In this document: positions 36,952 through 45,003 of the stretch, piece by piece
How the letters are laid out: each line of letters opens with the position of its first letter
How positions within the stretch are numbered: the first letter of the stretch is position 1
Virus record (IMG/VR): IMGVR_UViG_3300027759_000146
Coordinates: 1-45,003 of that record
DNA length: 45,003 bases
Reading direction: 5' to 3' (one strand)
From: a virus
Translations under genes and position numbers: made by a program
The notes under the pieces: model-generated
Seen by the model: only the letters and a program-made list of their open reading frames with translations
Told to the model about the DNA's origin: nothing
The model's database searches: none

Positions 36952-37192
36952 GATTGGCTGTATCCTCTGCCGGCATCTGGACTATGGCGTAACCCCCGCG
37001 GAATTACACCACCCTAGAGGCCCGGCAGGGGGCGCACAGCGCGCTTCCAATTGGCTGGTAGTGCCACTATGCCCAGAACACCACCGCGGCGCTTCTGGGC
37101 TGCACGGCTTAGGCACCAAAGGTTTTTACACCCGGTACAACCTAGCCGAGTGGGACTTGGTGGCCATGACCATAGAGGCGCTGGCCGGGTAA
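36911..37192 (+). CDS. HNH nuclease, Ref-like
   Basis: A 93-residue protein. 'CILCRHL' (Cys17, Cys20), 'ELHHPRG' (His33-His34) and 'VPLCPEHHRG' (Cys54, His57-His58) form an HNH/ββα-metal site with zinc cysteines. The pattern resembles the P1 Ref nuclease and other phage HNH proteins near recombination genes. It ends 3 nt before a palindrome shared with the convergent giant gene. Confidence 0.8.
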   Translation: MKRNEQRHLDKVAEIGCILCRHLDYGVTPAELHHPRGPAGGAQRASNWLVVPLCPEHHRGASGLHGLGTKGFYTRYNLAEWDLVAMTIEALAG

Positions 37193-37194
37193 AA

Positions 37195-37210
37195 GTGGCA
37201 ACGTTGCCAC
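37195..37210. repeat. Dispersed palindrome, copy 6 (16 bp, intergenic)
   Basis: GTGGCAACGTTGCCAC fills the 19-bp gap between the convergent ends of the HNH gene and the giant gene. The only copy outside coding sequence. As an RNA hairpin it would have almost no loop, so termination is not its obvious purpose. Confidence 0.85.
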
Positions 37211-37211
37211 C

Positions 37212-40200
37212 TTAGATCTTTGCAAACTCACGCATCTCTTTGAGGTTGACGCCCTTGAGCATCTCCCTTTCAGCTTCACGTAAGTTTCGAATCTCCCTCG
37301 CCTTCTCATCAGCCGGCATCTGAGAGTTGGTAATTTGGGTGATAGCCTGACGGATCTTGGTCAGGTTCCTAGCGATGCTCTCAACGGCAGGTGCCAAGCC
37401 AAGACGATTGCGAACCGCTTCATCAGTGATGTAGTCCTCAATCTTGTCAGGGCTGCGCTGCTTGAGATCGGCCAACGTGCTACTTGCTTTGCCGGTTGCT
37501 TCCCGCAACTGATAGAAGTCCTTACGCAGTGCGCTTTCATACTCTTTGGACATGAACCCGCTGGCGTTTGGAATCGTTGCCAAGGCATCTTGCAAAGAAA
37601 GCTCAGGCCGTGGCACGCTTTGATCCCCACGCGCAGCCCACAAAAATGGATTGGTTGCATACATGACCAATCCACCAAAGGAGCCGAGCATCCCGCGGGC
37701 TATGTGGTCAATTGCAATTGGAGACATGATCCCAGTGCTACCAAGCAGTTTGCCAAGCTCAGAAGTGCTGTCAGTAAATTGCCGCTCTGTTTCCAAATTC
37801 TTTTGATACACGCCAATCAGTGGCTTGTATTGGAAGAAGTCGTAATTAATTCCAACTTCAATTAGCGGCTTGATTGCCTGCGGCACCGTAGTTGGGCTTA
37901 GGAACGCATTGGCCAAAACGGAAGTCATGGAATCCCTGAACTTGCGCCCATCTGCATAACCGTTGTTGGTCAACATGAGATACGTATGCTCAGCTATTAC
38001 CTTTGGCAAGGTAAACAAATCTGACCGCAAAGGAAGACTCAAACCGCCACTACCAGGAATCATCAACAAGCGATCACGGGTTGGCGTTGGTTTGTTTAGA
38101 TAGTCTTCATCATCACCATTCATCATGGCATACAAAACGGATAGCGTCATCACCGAGGCGGTGGTGCCAAACAGAACTTTGTAAGCTTCTGCTCTTTGAG
38201 TTGGCGATGTACCAACACCAGTAATAGTCTTATATGCCACAGTCTGGGCGGCAAGATATGCGTTGAAGAAGGGGATAAGCTGCCCGGCCATAGCCAGCAT
38301 CCGGCTGCTACCTTTACGCCGCACGTTGAATATCTCAAACGCTTTTTCCAATGACTCAGACTGAGACAGACCTTGTGCCTGAGCAGCCAAGTATGTGGCT
38401 TGACGCACAGCATTGTCGGATGCCATGGCAACGTGACCGAGAAAGTTCTTCATCTTCCCAATCAATCCAGGCGGAGCTTTCAAGCCGGCATATACCTCTG
38501 CGTCATTCCTGACCATAGCAGACGTAAAGTCTCTAACGCCCACGACACCAAAGTTCTTCAACTCATTATGCGTCTTGCTCTTGTTAAACAGAGTCAAACC
38601 AAACTCTTTCATGGCCCGCAATGGAATGGTCAATGCATGTTGAGGCTTCAGACCTGAAGAGAACATTGCTGCAAATGAATCTTGAGGAATCTGAGAAACG
38701 GCAAACAGTGGATACAAAACCACCGACTGGCGCAAAACATCAGCCACCTTAGCAGCCCAACGAATTGTGGGAATAGAGACAGACTCCAGCCCTTGGAAGG
38801 CTTGCATAAACATGGGATCTTCCATGCTGAAGAATGTTTCCTTGCCATCAATCCAAACGCTGATGACGTTGTTGCCATCCGTTTTGCTCTTAACCTCACT
38901 CCCCAGGCCAACAGCCTGAGCAGTCTTTGCAAGCGCAACAGCAGATCGATTACGCACAGCCCGGTTGATGGAGTATTGAGTCCACCGCACCATGTTGTCA
39001 AAGATGTCATTGACAGGCCGATCAGTGCCCTTGAGCCTGCGTTCTTTAGCTTGAACCTGCAAGCTACGCATAAACTCTTTTGGCCCTTTGCCTTCTTCAA
39101 GCTGGTCTTCACGATAGAACGGAACGTAGTCTGCATTGCTCAAAAGGAAATCAGCCTCCGCTTCAGTCCAAAGCCCGCTATCAACCAATACCTTGACAGC
39201 GTTGCCACGAATGCCATTCCAAATATCCACTGCGCCCGAAAGCTCAGGCATCAATTTAAACTGCGTCATGCCAGCACGAATGTCTTCATCCGTCATGTGG
39301 ATGTACTTCTGCTTCATCTTCAGATTGGACGCCTTCTCACTCAAGGTGCTGGCTTTAACAGCGTTACCCTGCTGACGTTCTTCGGCGGCCATTGCGCGTA
39401 ACTGCGCCACTTCAGCATCAATCTGGTCATTAAATTGAATCAATGACTTTGTGCGTTTTGACTCAAACGCAGTGTGAGAGATCAGTTGAATCTGTTCTTT
39501 GGTCAATCCATACTTGGCCGCAATCTCATCCAGCTTTTTGGAGAGATTCACGATGTTGTATTCGCTATCAACACCTTCCCACTTGCTCATCTCTTTGTTG
39601 AACTTAACGTCGCCCTTCATCAAGAACAAGTTTGAGATGGCGTCAGAGTGAACGGTCTGACTAAGACTGATATTCATCAGCGCACCAATCTTTTCCTCTT
39701 GACCAAGAGTGGACTCCATGATTGCCCGGCGAATCTGATTGTTCAGCGCGGCATCGCTAGAGAACGCATAGGTTTCAATCATGTCCGCATACTTACGAAA
39801 TCCAGACTGTGCCGCCTCAGCCGTAGCCTTTGGATTGTCAACGGCATTGTTCCAAGACTGACTCACGCGCTGAACATAGCCGGGATCTGGTGCCTTTGGC
39901 TCACGGCCCATACCAGACAGAATCTCAAGCGATTGCTGACCAATAGGCGTAGGCGTGGGTGCGGCTTGCTTGGACAAGCTTTCAGATAGATACGGAGCAA
40001 CGGCAACATCTTGTGCGTCATACAAAGCATCCATGATTGCCTGCTGCCGGGTCTTACCCTTGGCAACGCCATCAAGAATGGAAGATCGCACCTTGCTTGC
40101 ATCAGCCGTAACCCTTGTATTGGGTGATACATGAGCCACAACACCCAACAATGGATTGAGTTTGGCGTCCGCGGCGGCACCAAGGAAGTGAACCCTCTTA

Positions 40201-43200
40201 GGTTGTGCTTCACGCAAGAACTTAATCAGATCATCCCTACTAACCGCTTTTGCATTGGATGGAACGCCAACAATAAAGTCATCTCTACCAAGGGTATTGA
40301 CAACCTCTTGATAGGCTTGCGCCAAAGTTAAGCCACCTTTTTGGATAGGGATAATTGGCTGGCTCAGATTGCCAGTCAACTCACCAGCTATCCAGTTCTT
40401 GTGTTTCTTGATCAAGTCCAAAGAACCACGCTGGTTGCCCACAATATCCGGCATCACAAAAAGCGGGCGAGGATAGTCGTTATCTTCGGCAACGTTGAAT
40501 TCTGCAATGGCACTTGTAATGTCATCGTATTTGGATAGGATGGCATCAAAGTCCAGCGGCTTGGGCTGGTTGCCTTTAATCATTTGCCTGAAGTTGCCAA
40601 ACGCACCTGAGTCAACAAAAACGGGGACGCGAAAATCCACTACAGCATGAGCCATTGAATCAATTGCATTCTTGGAAAGCAATCCAACATCCACGCCAAT
40701 GCCGCTGCTTTGATGTCCGCTTCTTGCATAAGCACCAGTTTCAAAATCAGATAAGCCGCTCATACCAGATGCATAGCGAACCAAGTCCTTCTTGATATTT
40801 TTCAGAGCAACGGCATCGCTGTCTTCCTCAAACAATCCTTGCTGAGACTTCTGTTGAGCCTGCGTTGATCCAGCGGCAGTGCCTCTTGCGCTTATTCCCG
40901 TGGCGGCTTCCGCCTCAGCCAATTCCGCCTCTTTAACCAAGTCTTTGTATGTTAATTCTGGTTCTTGAGCAGGAACTTCAAACGGCCCCTCTTCCCAACC
41001 ATTAAAGTATTTTGATGCCGCAGTAGTTGGGTACAAAGACTTGCTAATTGACCGATAAAAATCACCATTAATAGCAAGAATACCATCTTCTGTTAACTCA
41101 AGCATTTTCTTTGGAACAATACCAAAACTTAACTGTGCGCCACCATAAGATTCATCATAAAAAGAATCAAGAAGCCCTTTTAAATCTACATCGCCAAAAA
41201 GACTTTGACTGTTCCAAGTTCCATTTGGTTGCTCAACAAACATATATCCATCAACAGTTGATGCAACACGAGCAGAATCTTTTGGTAAATCAATAAACTC
41301 TTTTGGAATGTTTGGCACTATATTTTGCATAACTGTGCCAACCGCAGACTTCAAAACAGTTCTGCGTGACACTGGCGTTTGCATTAACGACTCAAGCATA
41401 TTGCCATTCTTTGGCTCTTGAGTGGCCGTTTCAAGTTTTGCGGACGGGCGCAATCCAAACAAACCTCTGCGCGTTATGCCTTGTTGCATAAACAGGCTTT
41501 GCTGTTGACCTTCAGAAACCCTCCCATCATTTGTGTCTGGCACAGCATTCAACACAGGCTCTTGAATAGCAGTCTCAAGAACCATTGGGCCGGCACGGGT
41601 AGGCACTGCACCAGCAGAAGGAATGTCTTCCTCGCCGTAGTACTCAATCATTCCGCGGGCATACACGCGGTCACCCATCGCAGTAATTTCATCTGCATAC
41701 TTGATTGCACGACCAAGCGCATCAACAAACAGATGCTCCCTCTTGGGATTAAACCCAAGCTCAATGCCATCAAAGTTGGGTTCGCCTATACGGACAAACT
41801 GCCCGTCTGCACTGCCCATTGGGGACTTCTTACGACCTGTAGCAATTTCAGCACGTTCAGCCTGGTCAATCTTGAAGTGAACATTTTTAATCGTGATGTT
41901 GGGTGCATACTTCAGCACCGGGTTATTGAAGAACCCCTTAGAGTTTTCAATGCCAGAGCGAGTGCCCTTGTGGATAGATTGAATTGGCAAACCATTAGGC
42001 GGGAAAATTTTCTTGCTTGCTTCGCGGATTGGCACATCCAAGCGAACGCCAACGTAATCGCCCGGCTCAATCTTTGATCCCTTGCCCTCAACTCTTGCGC
42101 CCTTGGCATGCATAGCCAAAGCCCGCTGGAACATATTGTCCGTGACTTGCGGCATATCAGACGAGCTACGCTTTTGATACAAAGGCGACTGATCAGCGCG
42201 GATGTAGAAACCTTCAGCCCGCTTTTGCAAGTTGTCTTCAATTGCGGCTTGCTGCATAAACAAGCTTTGCTGTTGACTAATGGAAACGTTGCCACTTGGC
42301 TCATCAATGATTGGCTTAATTTGCCCCTCGCCTTGTCCCATCAAACGGGCAGCAGTAGGCGCAGTGCCAGCACGAGCAGGCGCATCTTCCTCGCCATAGT
42401 ATTCAATGTTGCCCCTGGCAAAAGCACGGCCAGCAACGATTGTTGCTTCATCAACGTACTTGACCGCACGGCCCATTGCATCAACAAACAGATGCTCACG
42501 GAAAGGGTTAAACCTTAACTCAATGCCGTCAAAGTTTGGTTGATCGGTTTTAACAATCTGGCCATCGGCGCTACCCATCTTGGACTTAAATTCTCTGCCT
42601 TCAGCAATTGCTTCGCGTGTGCTTTGGCGAATCTTGAAGTAAACATTCTTCAGCGTGGCAACAGGCAAATAGGTTTGCACATCACCAGAGAAGAATCCGG
42701 CACCCTTTTCATGTAGCGATTCTTTACCCTGATGCACAGCCAGCAGGTTTGCATCCTTGATATTCAAGTCTTGACGCAAGCCAACATACGCCCCGTTGGC
42801 AACGTTGCCACGATCTTGCATGATCTTCCGGGCGGTTGCGTTTCTTGCAATAGCCGCAGCAGTCTGTTCTTTGGTTGGATACTTAATGTCCTCAGCACTT
42901 CTCTTCTGGTACAGCGGAGAATTCTTTGCATCAAAGAAGAACCCTTCACGACGAACCTCAAGCGTGTCTTGCATCACAGGAGTTGATCGCTGGAACAAAG
43001 CCTGCTGCCTCATGGGTATAGGCTTAGCCTTTTGTACGGGCGCAGGTTTTCCAAGCGAGTACGTCTGCGAAACCATTTCGTTCTGCAAATACTGGGTGTC
43101 AAGCTCAAGCAAACCTTCAGTGGTACGCACCAAACGATCCAAGGCCGTTTCAAATGGCTTGGCCATGCCAATCAACTTACGAACCAAGTCGATCAACTGG

Positions 43201-45003
43201 CTGAATACAGTCTTGTCACCAACCTTGATTTCACTCAAGTACTTCTGAAATTCCTTGTCGTTCATGCCCCAAGAGATCAACTCATCAGGGGTTGCAAGAA
43301 CGTTGTTGATCCGCTTGTAGTACCGCTCCAGAACAGGCGGCAACTTACCAGCCTTGGCGTCTGCGTTGTACTTGCGAACAACGGTATTAAACAACTCATT
43401 CAAATCTTTGATGAGCGGATGATTGGACGGCAGGAATTTGGTGGATGTACGCGTTGCCACATGAAGCAACTCATGTAGCAATGTGTCGTAGGTCATCCCA
43501 GATGGATAGCCTCTCTGGTCAGCAAAGACAGGAGTACCGTTAAGGAACACAGTTACCTTTGTGCCTTCTTTGCCCCACAGGAAATGGGTAAGGCCTTCAG
43601 CGCCACTGAGCAGGCTACTGCGCTCATTGCCGCCCTGCACCTCAAAGTTGTACGTTACGCCACGGGCTTCTAGCTCTTTGAGGGTCGCCAATGTTTTGTT
43701 TGCCGTCAACTTGGCAAACGGATTTGGAGCATTGTTGACCGCCCACTGAGCAGCTTGGATCATTGACTTGCCAGTCAACTCCCTTTCCATCTTCTCTTGT
43801 TTAGGATCGGCCTTTGGCGCTGCCTCACCCTTTTGTGAATACAAAGCATCTTGCCTTTGATCGCGGCTTGTCGCAGCAAACAAAGCATTTTGATATGCGC
43901 CATAAAATTCAGCAACGCTTGCACTAGGCATACTGTCGCTTAACTCTTCTCTCAAGCGATCAACATCTACGCCAATAGAGCGTGCATCATCCTCCAGGTC
44001 ACGCAAACCAGCTTCCGTAAGTTCTTCGCGGGGCTGCTCGGCTATCTGGCCAAGCTCATAGTTGGCCGCAGGAATAGAAGTTAAATTCTCAATCCGACTC
44101 TTTAACTCTTCTTTCTGGTTTTGCAAAGCACGCAAACGAACAGTAGACTCTTCGTTTATGTTTTCCCCGTTACGCAACTTCTCAGCAATGTATTCAATGG
44201 CCGTTTGCGGATCAAAGCCCTCAATCGTTGAACGATTGTCAAACGGCAAGTACTCATCCAGCGCGCCATCTGCAACCAGATCCTCCAGCAATGCGCCCTG
44301 ACCTTTGGTGTTGTACAACTGGCGCAGTCGCTTGTTGTCTTTATCAATGTCAGCCAAAGAGAAAGCGCCCGGACGGTCTATCAGCTTGCCCTTCAAATAG
44401 GAAAACAGATTCCCTTTGCCGGCTTGAGCTTCTTTTAGATCTTTGTTAACCGATGCCAAGTTATCCCGCAATTCGGCAATATCTTTTTTGTCTTCCGGGG
44501 TAACCTCAAACAGAGCTTCGCCACGCGGCTTCTTCTGCCCCCTCTCCGCAGGAATAAATTCTGGAGCTTCCGCCTCTATTAGTTCGGCCTGCTTTTCTGG
44601 ATCAGCGGTGGAAATTTCATTGGCTTTTGCACGGGGCACGCCAAGCTCTTCCAACGCCCTTTGCTGGGCAATGGTTTGCATTACCGGGTCTGCGCTGAAG
44701 GTGGTCTTCATCACCCTGTTTATGGCTGCTTTGCGGGCGTTCTCATCCCTCTTGATTTGCGCTACTTGATCAGCCCTAGCTTGGTCAATGATCTGACGAT
44801 TGGCATCCGGCATCCCGGTAAAGCCCGGCAAGCCAGCAACCCTAGCGCCTTGAGCTTGACGCTGTTCTTGCAATGCCTGTTGCTCAGCCTGCTGTATTTC
44901 AGCCTGCTCTTGCAGTCTGGCCTGCTCTTCCATTGCTGCTTCACGGCGCAACTGGGTGGCCTGATCGGCAGTAAATCCAGCGGGTGAGGGTGGCAACGTT
45001 GCC
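37212..45003 (-). CDS. Giant polyvalent internal virion protein, 5' end beyond window
   Basis: At least 2596 codons; the frame stays open to the right edge, so the true start lies outside. Residues are numbered from the TTG at 44996. Gln/Ala-rich coiled N-terminus (1-80). Zinc-metalloprotease motif HELLH near residue 508 ('YDTLLHELLHVAT'). Two tandem modules of about 245 residues (about 674-918 and 919-1165), each with 'LYQKRS', 'MGSADGQ', 'REHLFVDA' and 'IEYYGEED'. A TGT/DpdA-like segment with 'FVDSGAFGNF' (about 1459) and 'PIIPIQKGG'. Toward the C-terminus, hydrophobic helices ('MLAMAGQLIPFFNAYLA', about 2232) and a charged coil, the layout of the LPD38-type end of phage polyvalent proteins. 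Such proteins are packed in the virion and ejected with the DNA, carrying effector domains into the host. Confidence 0.8.
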   Translation of the reverse strand, partial: ATLPPSPAGFTADQATQLRREAAMEEQARLQEQAEIQQAEQQALQEQRQAQGARVAGLPGFTGMPDANRQIIDQARADQVAQIKRDENARKAAINRVMKTTFSADPVMQTIAQQRALEELGVPRAKANEISTADPEKQAELIEAEAPEFIPAERGQKKPRGEALFEVTPEDKKDIAELRDNLASVNKDLKEAQAGKGNLFSYLKGKLIDRPGAFSLADIDKDNKRLRQLYNTKGQGALLEDLVADGALDEYLPFDNRSTIEGFDPQTAIEYIAEKLRNGENINEESTVRLRALQNQKEELKSRIENLTSIPAANYELGQIAEQPREELTEAGLRDLEDDARSIGVDVDRLREELSDSMPSASVAEFYGAYQNALFAATSRDQRQDALYSQKGEAAPKADPKQEKMERELTGKSMIQAAQWAVNNAPNPFAKLTANKTLATLKELEARGVTYNFEVQGGNERSSLLSGAEGLTHFLWGKEGTKVTVFLNGTPVFADQRGYPSGMTYDTLLHELLHVATRTSTKFLPSNHPLIKDLNELFNTVVRKYNADAKAGKLPPVLERYYKRINNVLATPDELISWGMNDKEFQKYLSEIKVGDKTVFSQLIDLVRKLIGMAKPFETALDRLVRTTEGLLELDTQYLQNEMVSQTYSLGKPAPVQKAKPIPMRQQALFQRSTPVMQDTLEVRREGFFFDAKNSPLYQKRSAEDIKYPTKEQTAAAIARNATARKIMQDRGNVANGAYVGLRQDLNIKDANLLAVHQGKESLHEKGAGFFSGDVQTYLPVATLKNVYFKIRQSTREAIAEGREFKSKMGSADGQIVKTDQPNFDGIELRFNPFREHLFVDAMGRAVKYVDEATIVAGRAFARGNIEYYGEEDAPARAGTAPTAARLMGQGEGQIKPIIDEPSGNVSISQQQSLFMQQAAIEDNLQKRAEGFYIRADQSPLYQKRSSSDMPQVTDNMFQRALAMHAKGARVEGKGSKIEPGDYVGVRLDVPIREASKKIFPPNGLPIQSIHKGTRSGIENSKGFFNNPVLKYAPNITIKNVHFKIDQAERAEIATGRKKSPMGSADGQFVRIGEPNFDGIELGFNPKREHLFVDALGRAIKYADEITAMGDRVYARGMIEYYGEEDIPSAGAVPTRAGPMVLETAIQEPVLNAVPDTNDGRVSEGQQQSLFMQQGITRRGLFGLRPSAKLETATQEPKNGNMLESLMQTPVSRRTVLKSAVGTVMQNIVPNIPKEFIDLPKDSARVASTVDGYMFVEQPNGTWNSQSLFGDVDLKGLLDSFYDESYGGAQLSFGIVPKKMLELTEDGILAINGDFYRSISKSLYPTTAASKYFNGWEEGPFEVPAQEPELTYKDLVKEAELAEAEAATGISARGTAAGSTQAQQKSQQGLFEEDSDAVALKNIKKDLVRYASGMSGLSDFETGAYARSGHQSSGIGVDVGLLSKNAIDSMAHAVVDFRVPVFVDSGAFGNFRQMIKGNQPKPLDFDAILSKYDDITSAIAEFNVAEDNDYPRPLFVMPDIVGNQRGSLDLIKKHKNWIAGELTGNLSQPIIPIQKGGLTLAQAYQEVVNTLGRDDFIVGVPSNAKAVSRDDLIKFLREAQPKRVHFLGAAADAKLNPLLGVVAHVSPNTRVTADASKVRSSILDGVAKGKTRQQAIMDALYDAQDVAVAPYLSESLSKQAAPTPTPIGQQSLEILSGMGREPKAPDPGYVQRVSQSWNNAVDNPKATAEAAQSGFRKYADMIETYAFSSDAALNNQIRRAIMESTLGQEEKIGALMNISLSQTVHSDAISNLFLMKGDVKFNKEMSKWEGVDSEYNIVNLSKKLDEIAAKYGLTKEQIQLISHTAFESKRTKSLIQFNDQIDAEVAQLRAMAAEERQQGNAVKASTLSEKASNLKMKQKYIHMTDEDIRAGMTQFKLMPELSGAVDIWNGIRGNAVKVLVDSGLWTEAEADFLLSNADYVPFYREDQLEEGKGPKEFMRSLQVQAKERRLKGTDRPVNDIFDNMVRWTQYSINRAVRNRSAVALAKTAQAVGLGSEVKSKTDGNNVISVWIDGKETFFSMEDPMFMQAFQGLESVSIPTIRWAAKVADVLRQSVVLYPLFAVSQIPQDSFAAMFSSGLKPQHALTIPLRAMKEFGLTLFNKSKTHNELKNFGVVGVRDFTSAMVRNDAEVYAGLKAPPGLIGKMKNFLGHVAMASDNAVRQATYLAAQAQGLSQSESLEKAFEIFNVRRKGSSRMLAMAGQLIPFFNAYLAAQTVAYKTITGVGTSPTQRAEAYKVLFGTTASVMTLSVLYAMMNGDDEDYLNKPTPTRDRLLMIPGSGGLSLPLRSDLFTLPKVIAEHTYLMLTNNGYADGRKFRDSMTSVLANAFLSPTTVPQAIKPLIEVGINYDFFQYKPLIGVYQKNLETERQFTDSTSELGKLLGSTGIMSPIAIDHIARGMLGSFGGLVMYATNPFLWAARGDQSVPRPELSLQDALATIPNASGFMSKEYESALRKDFYQLREATGKASSTLADLKQRSPDKIEDYITDEAVRNRLGLAPAVESIARNLTKIRQAITQITNSQMPADEKAREIRNLREAEREMLKGVNLKEMREFAKI
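42281..42294. repeat. Dispersed palindrome, copy 7 with one mismatch
   Basis: TGGAAACGTTGCCA in the giant gene, at the start of its second tandem module. Confidence 0.5.
42797..42810. repeat. Dispersed palindrome, copy 8
   Basis: Perfect copy inside the first tandem module of the giant gene (reading R-G-N-V-A-N). Confidence 0.8.
44991..45003. repeat. Dispersed palindrome, copy 9, cut by window edge
   Basis: Thirteen of 14 bases (TGGCAACGTTGCC) are present at the right edge, preceded by g. The final base is outside the window. Confidence 0.7.

Larger units (their letters stand above)
41480..43010 (-). repeat. Tandem duplication inside the giant gene
   Basis: Two copies of about 740 bp (roughly 43010-42265 and 42265-41520) encode related modules. 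Examples are 'caaacagatgctc' before 'gggattaaac/gggttaaac' (41729 and 42486) and 'cttcctcgccRtagtaYtcaat' (41626 and 42388). A third remnant of the module start (QQQSLFMQQG) follows at about 41495. Boundaries are approximate. Confidence 0.7.

Noticed and set aside
37195-37210. Palindrome as bidirectional terminator between convergent genes
   Set aside because: A perfect palindrome without a loop-forming centre makes a poor hairpin and only short A/T tracts flank it; the same sequence occurs inside genes, so a terminator role is not its main purpose.
41480-43010. Insertion sequence as the cause of the repeated stretch in the giant gene
   Set aside because: The repeat is in frame, encodes the same motifs in the same order and lacks transposase or terminal inverted repeats; it is an internal domain duplication.
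1-45003. Circular genome joining the right edge to the left edge
   Set aside because: If joined, the partial gene at 84-1 would continue into a frame different from that of the giant gene and soon stop; so the ends do not simply close on themselves.

Overview
The window is part of the genome of a tailed dsDNA bacteriophage. It has a headful-type packaging and capsid block, many very short overlapping early genes, a phage recombination module and one giant internal virion protein gene. No integrase, cI-type repressor, lysis cassette, DNA polymerase, tail tube or tape-measure gene is visible. The head-completion genes together with a roughly 2600-residue polyvalent protein suggest a podovirus-like particle. 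The style of the small basic virion proteins recalls environmental freshwater or marine phages. A beta-proteobacterial host is only a guess. Both edges cut through genes on the minus strand, so the genome continues beyond the window.

Layout. (1) 1-16752, minus strand: terS, a winged-helix protein, terL, portal, a GroES-like co-chaperonin, scaffold, major capsid protein, decoration-like proteins, a glycosyltransferase, a run of small Lys/Gly-rich proteins and head-tail connector proteins. (2) 16942-22132, plus strand: about 18 small accessory genes, GC-rich at first, ending with a C5-methyltransferase-like gene. (3) 30163-22070, minus strand: more than 20 genes, many joined by 4-nt ATGA overlaps and several under 60 codons, ending with a ParB-like protein, an SF2 helicase, a second C5-methyltransferase-like protein and a Toprim (primase-like) protein. 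(4) 30164-31958: a region with very little protein coding, holding a strongly structured RNA of about 500 nt with its own sigma70 promoter, a glycosyltransferase-like gene and a second intergenic region. (5) 33204-31959, minus strand: a VRR-NUC nuclease and a PP-loop ATPase. (6) 33284-37192, plus strand: Cas4/RecB-like nuclease, ERF annealase, SSB-like protein, ribbon-helix-helix protein, zinc-ribbon protein and HNH nuclease. (7) 45003-37212, minus strand: the giant polyvalent virion protein.

Three DNA- or RNA-level signals are not explained by protein coding. First, a near-palindrome GTCACCTANGCGAC occurs five times, at or beside the promoters and start regions of most transcription units, overlapping the -35 box of the late promoter and the start codon of the VRR-NUC gene. 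It looks like the operator of a phage-wide regulator. Second, a perfect palindrome TGGCAACGTTGCCA occurs six times in full, once cut by the right edge, and twice with one mismatch, spread over the whole window in unrelated genes and in different reading frames. Third, the structured RNA at 30784-30277 has a 21-bp stem that closes fully only on the minus strand (G-U pairs), a possible 8-bp kissing interaction and many further hairpins. It resembles in style the large phage RNAs of the GOLLD and ROOL kind, but no identity can be claimed without a covariance search.

Likely logic: early genes run from promoters at about 30.2 kb (minus), 33.25 kb (plus) and somewhere near 16.9 kb (plus). Late packaging and capsid genes run from the promoter at 16.8 kb under the GTCACCTANGCGAC operator. 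Recombination proteins (ERF, SSB-like, nucleases) with the helicase and Toprim protein support replication that otherwise relies on the host.
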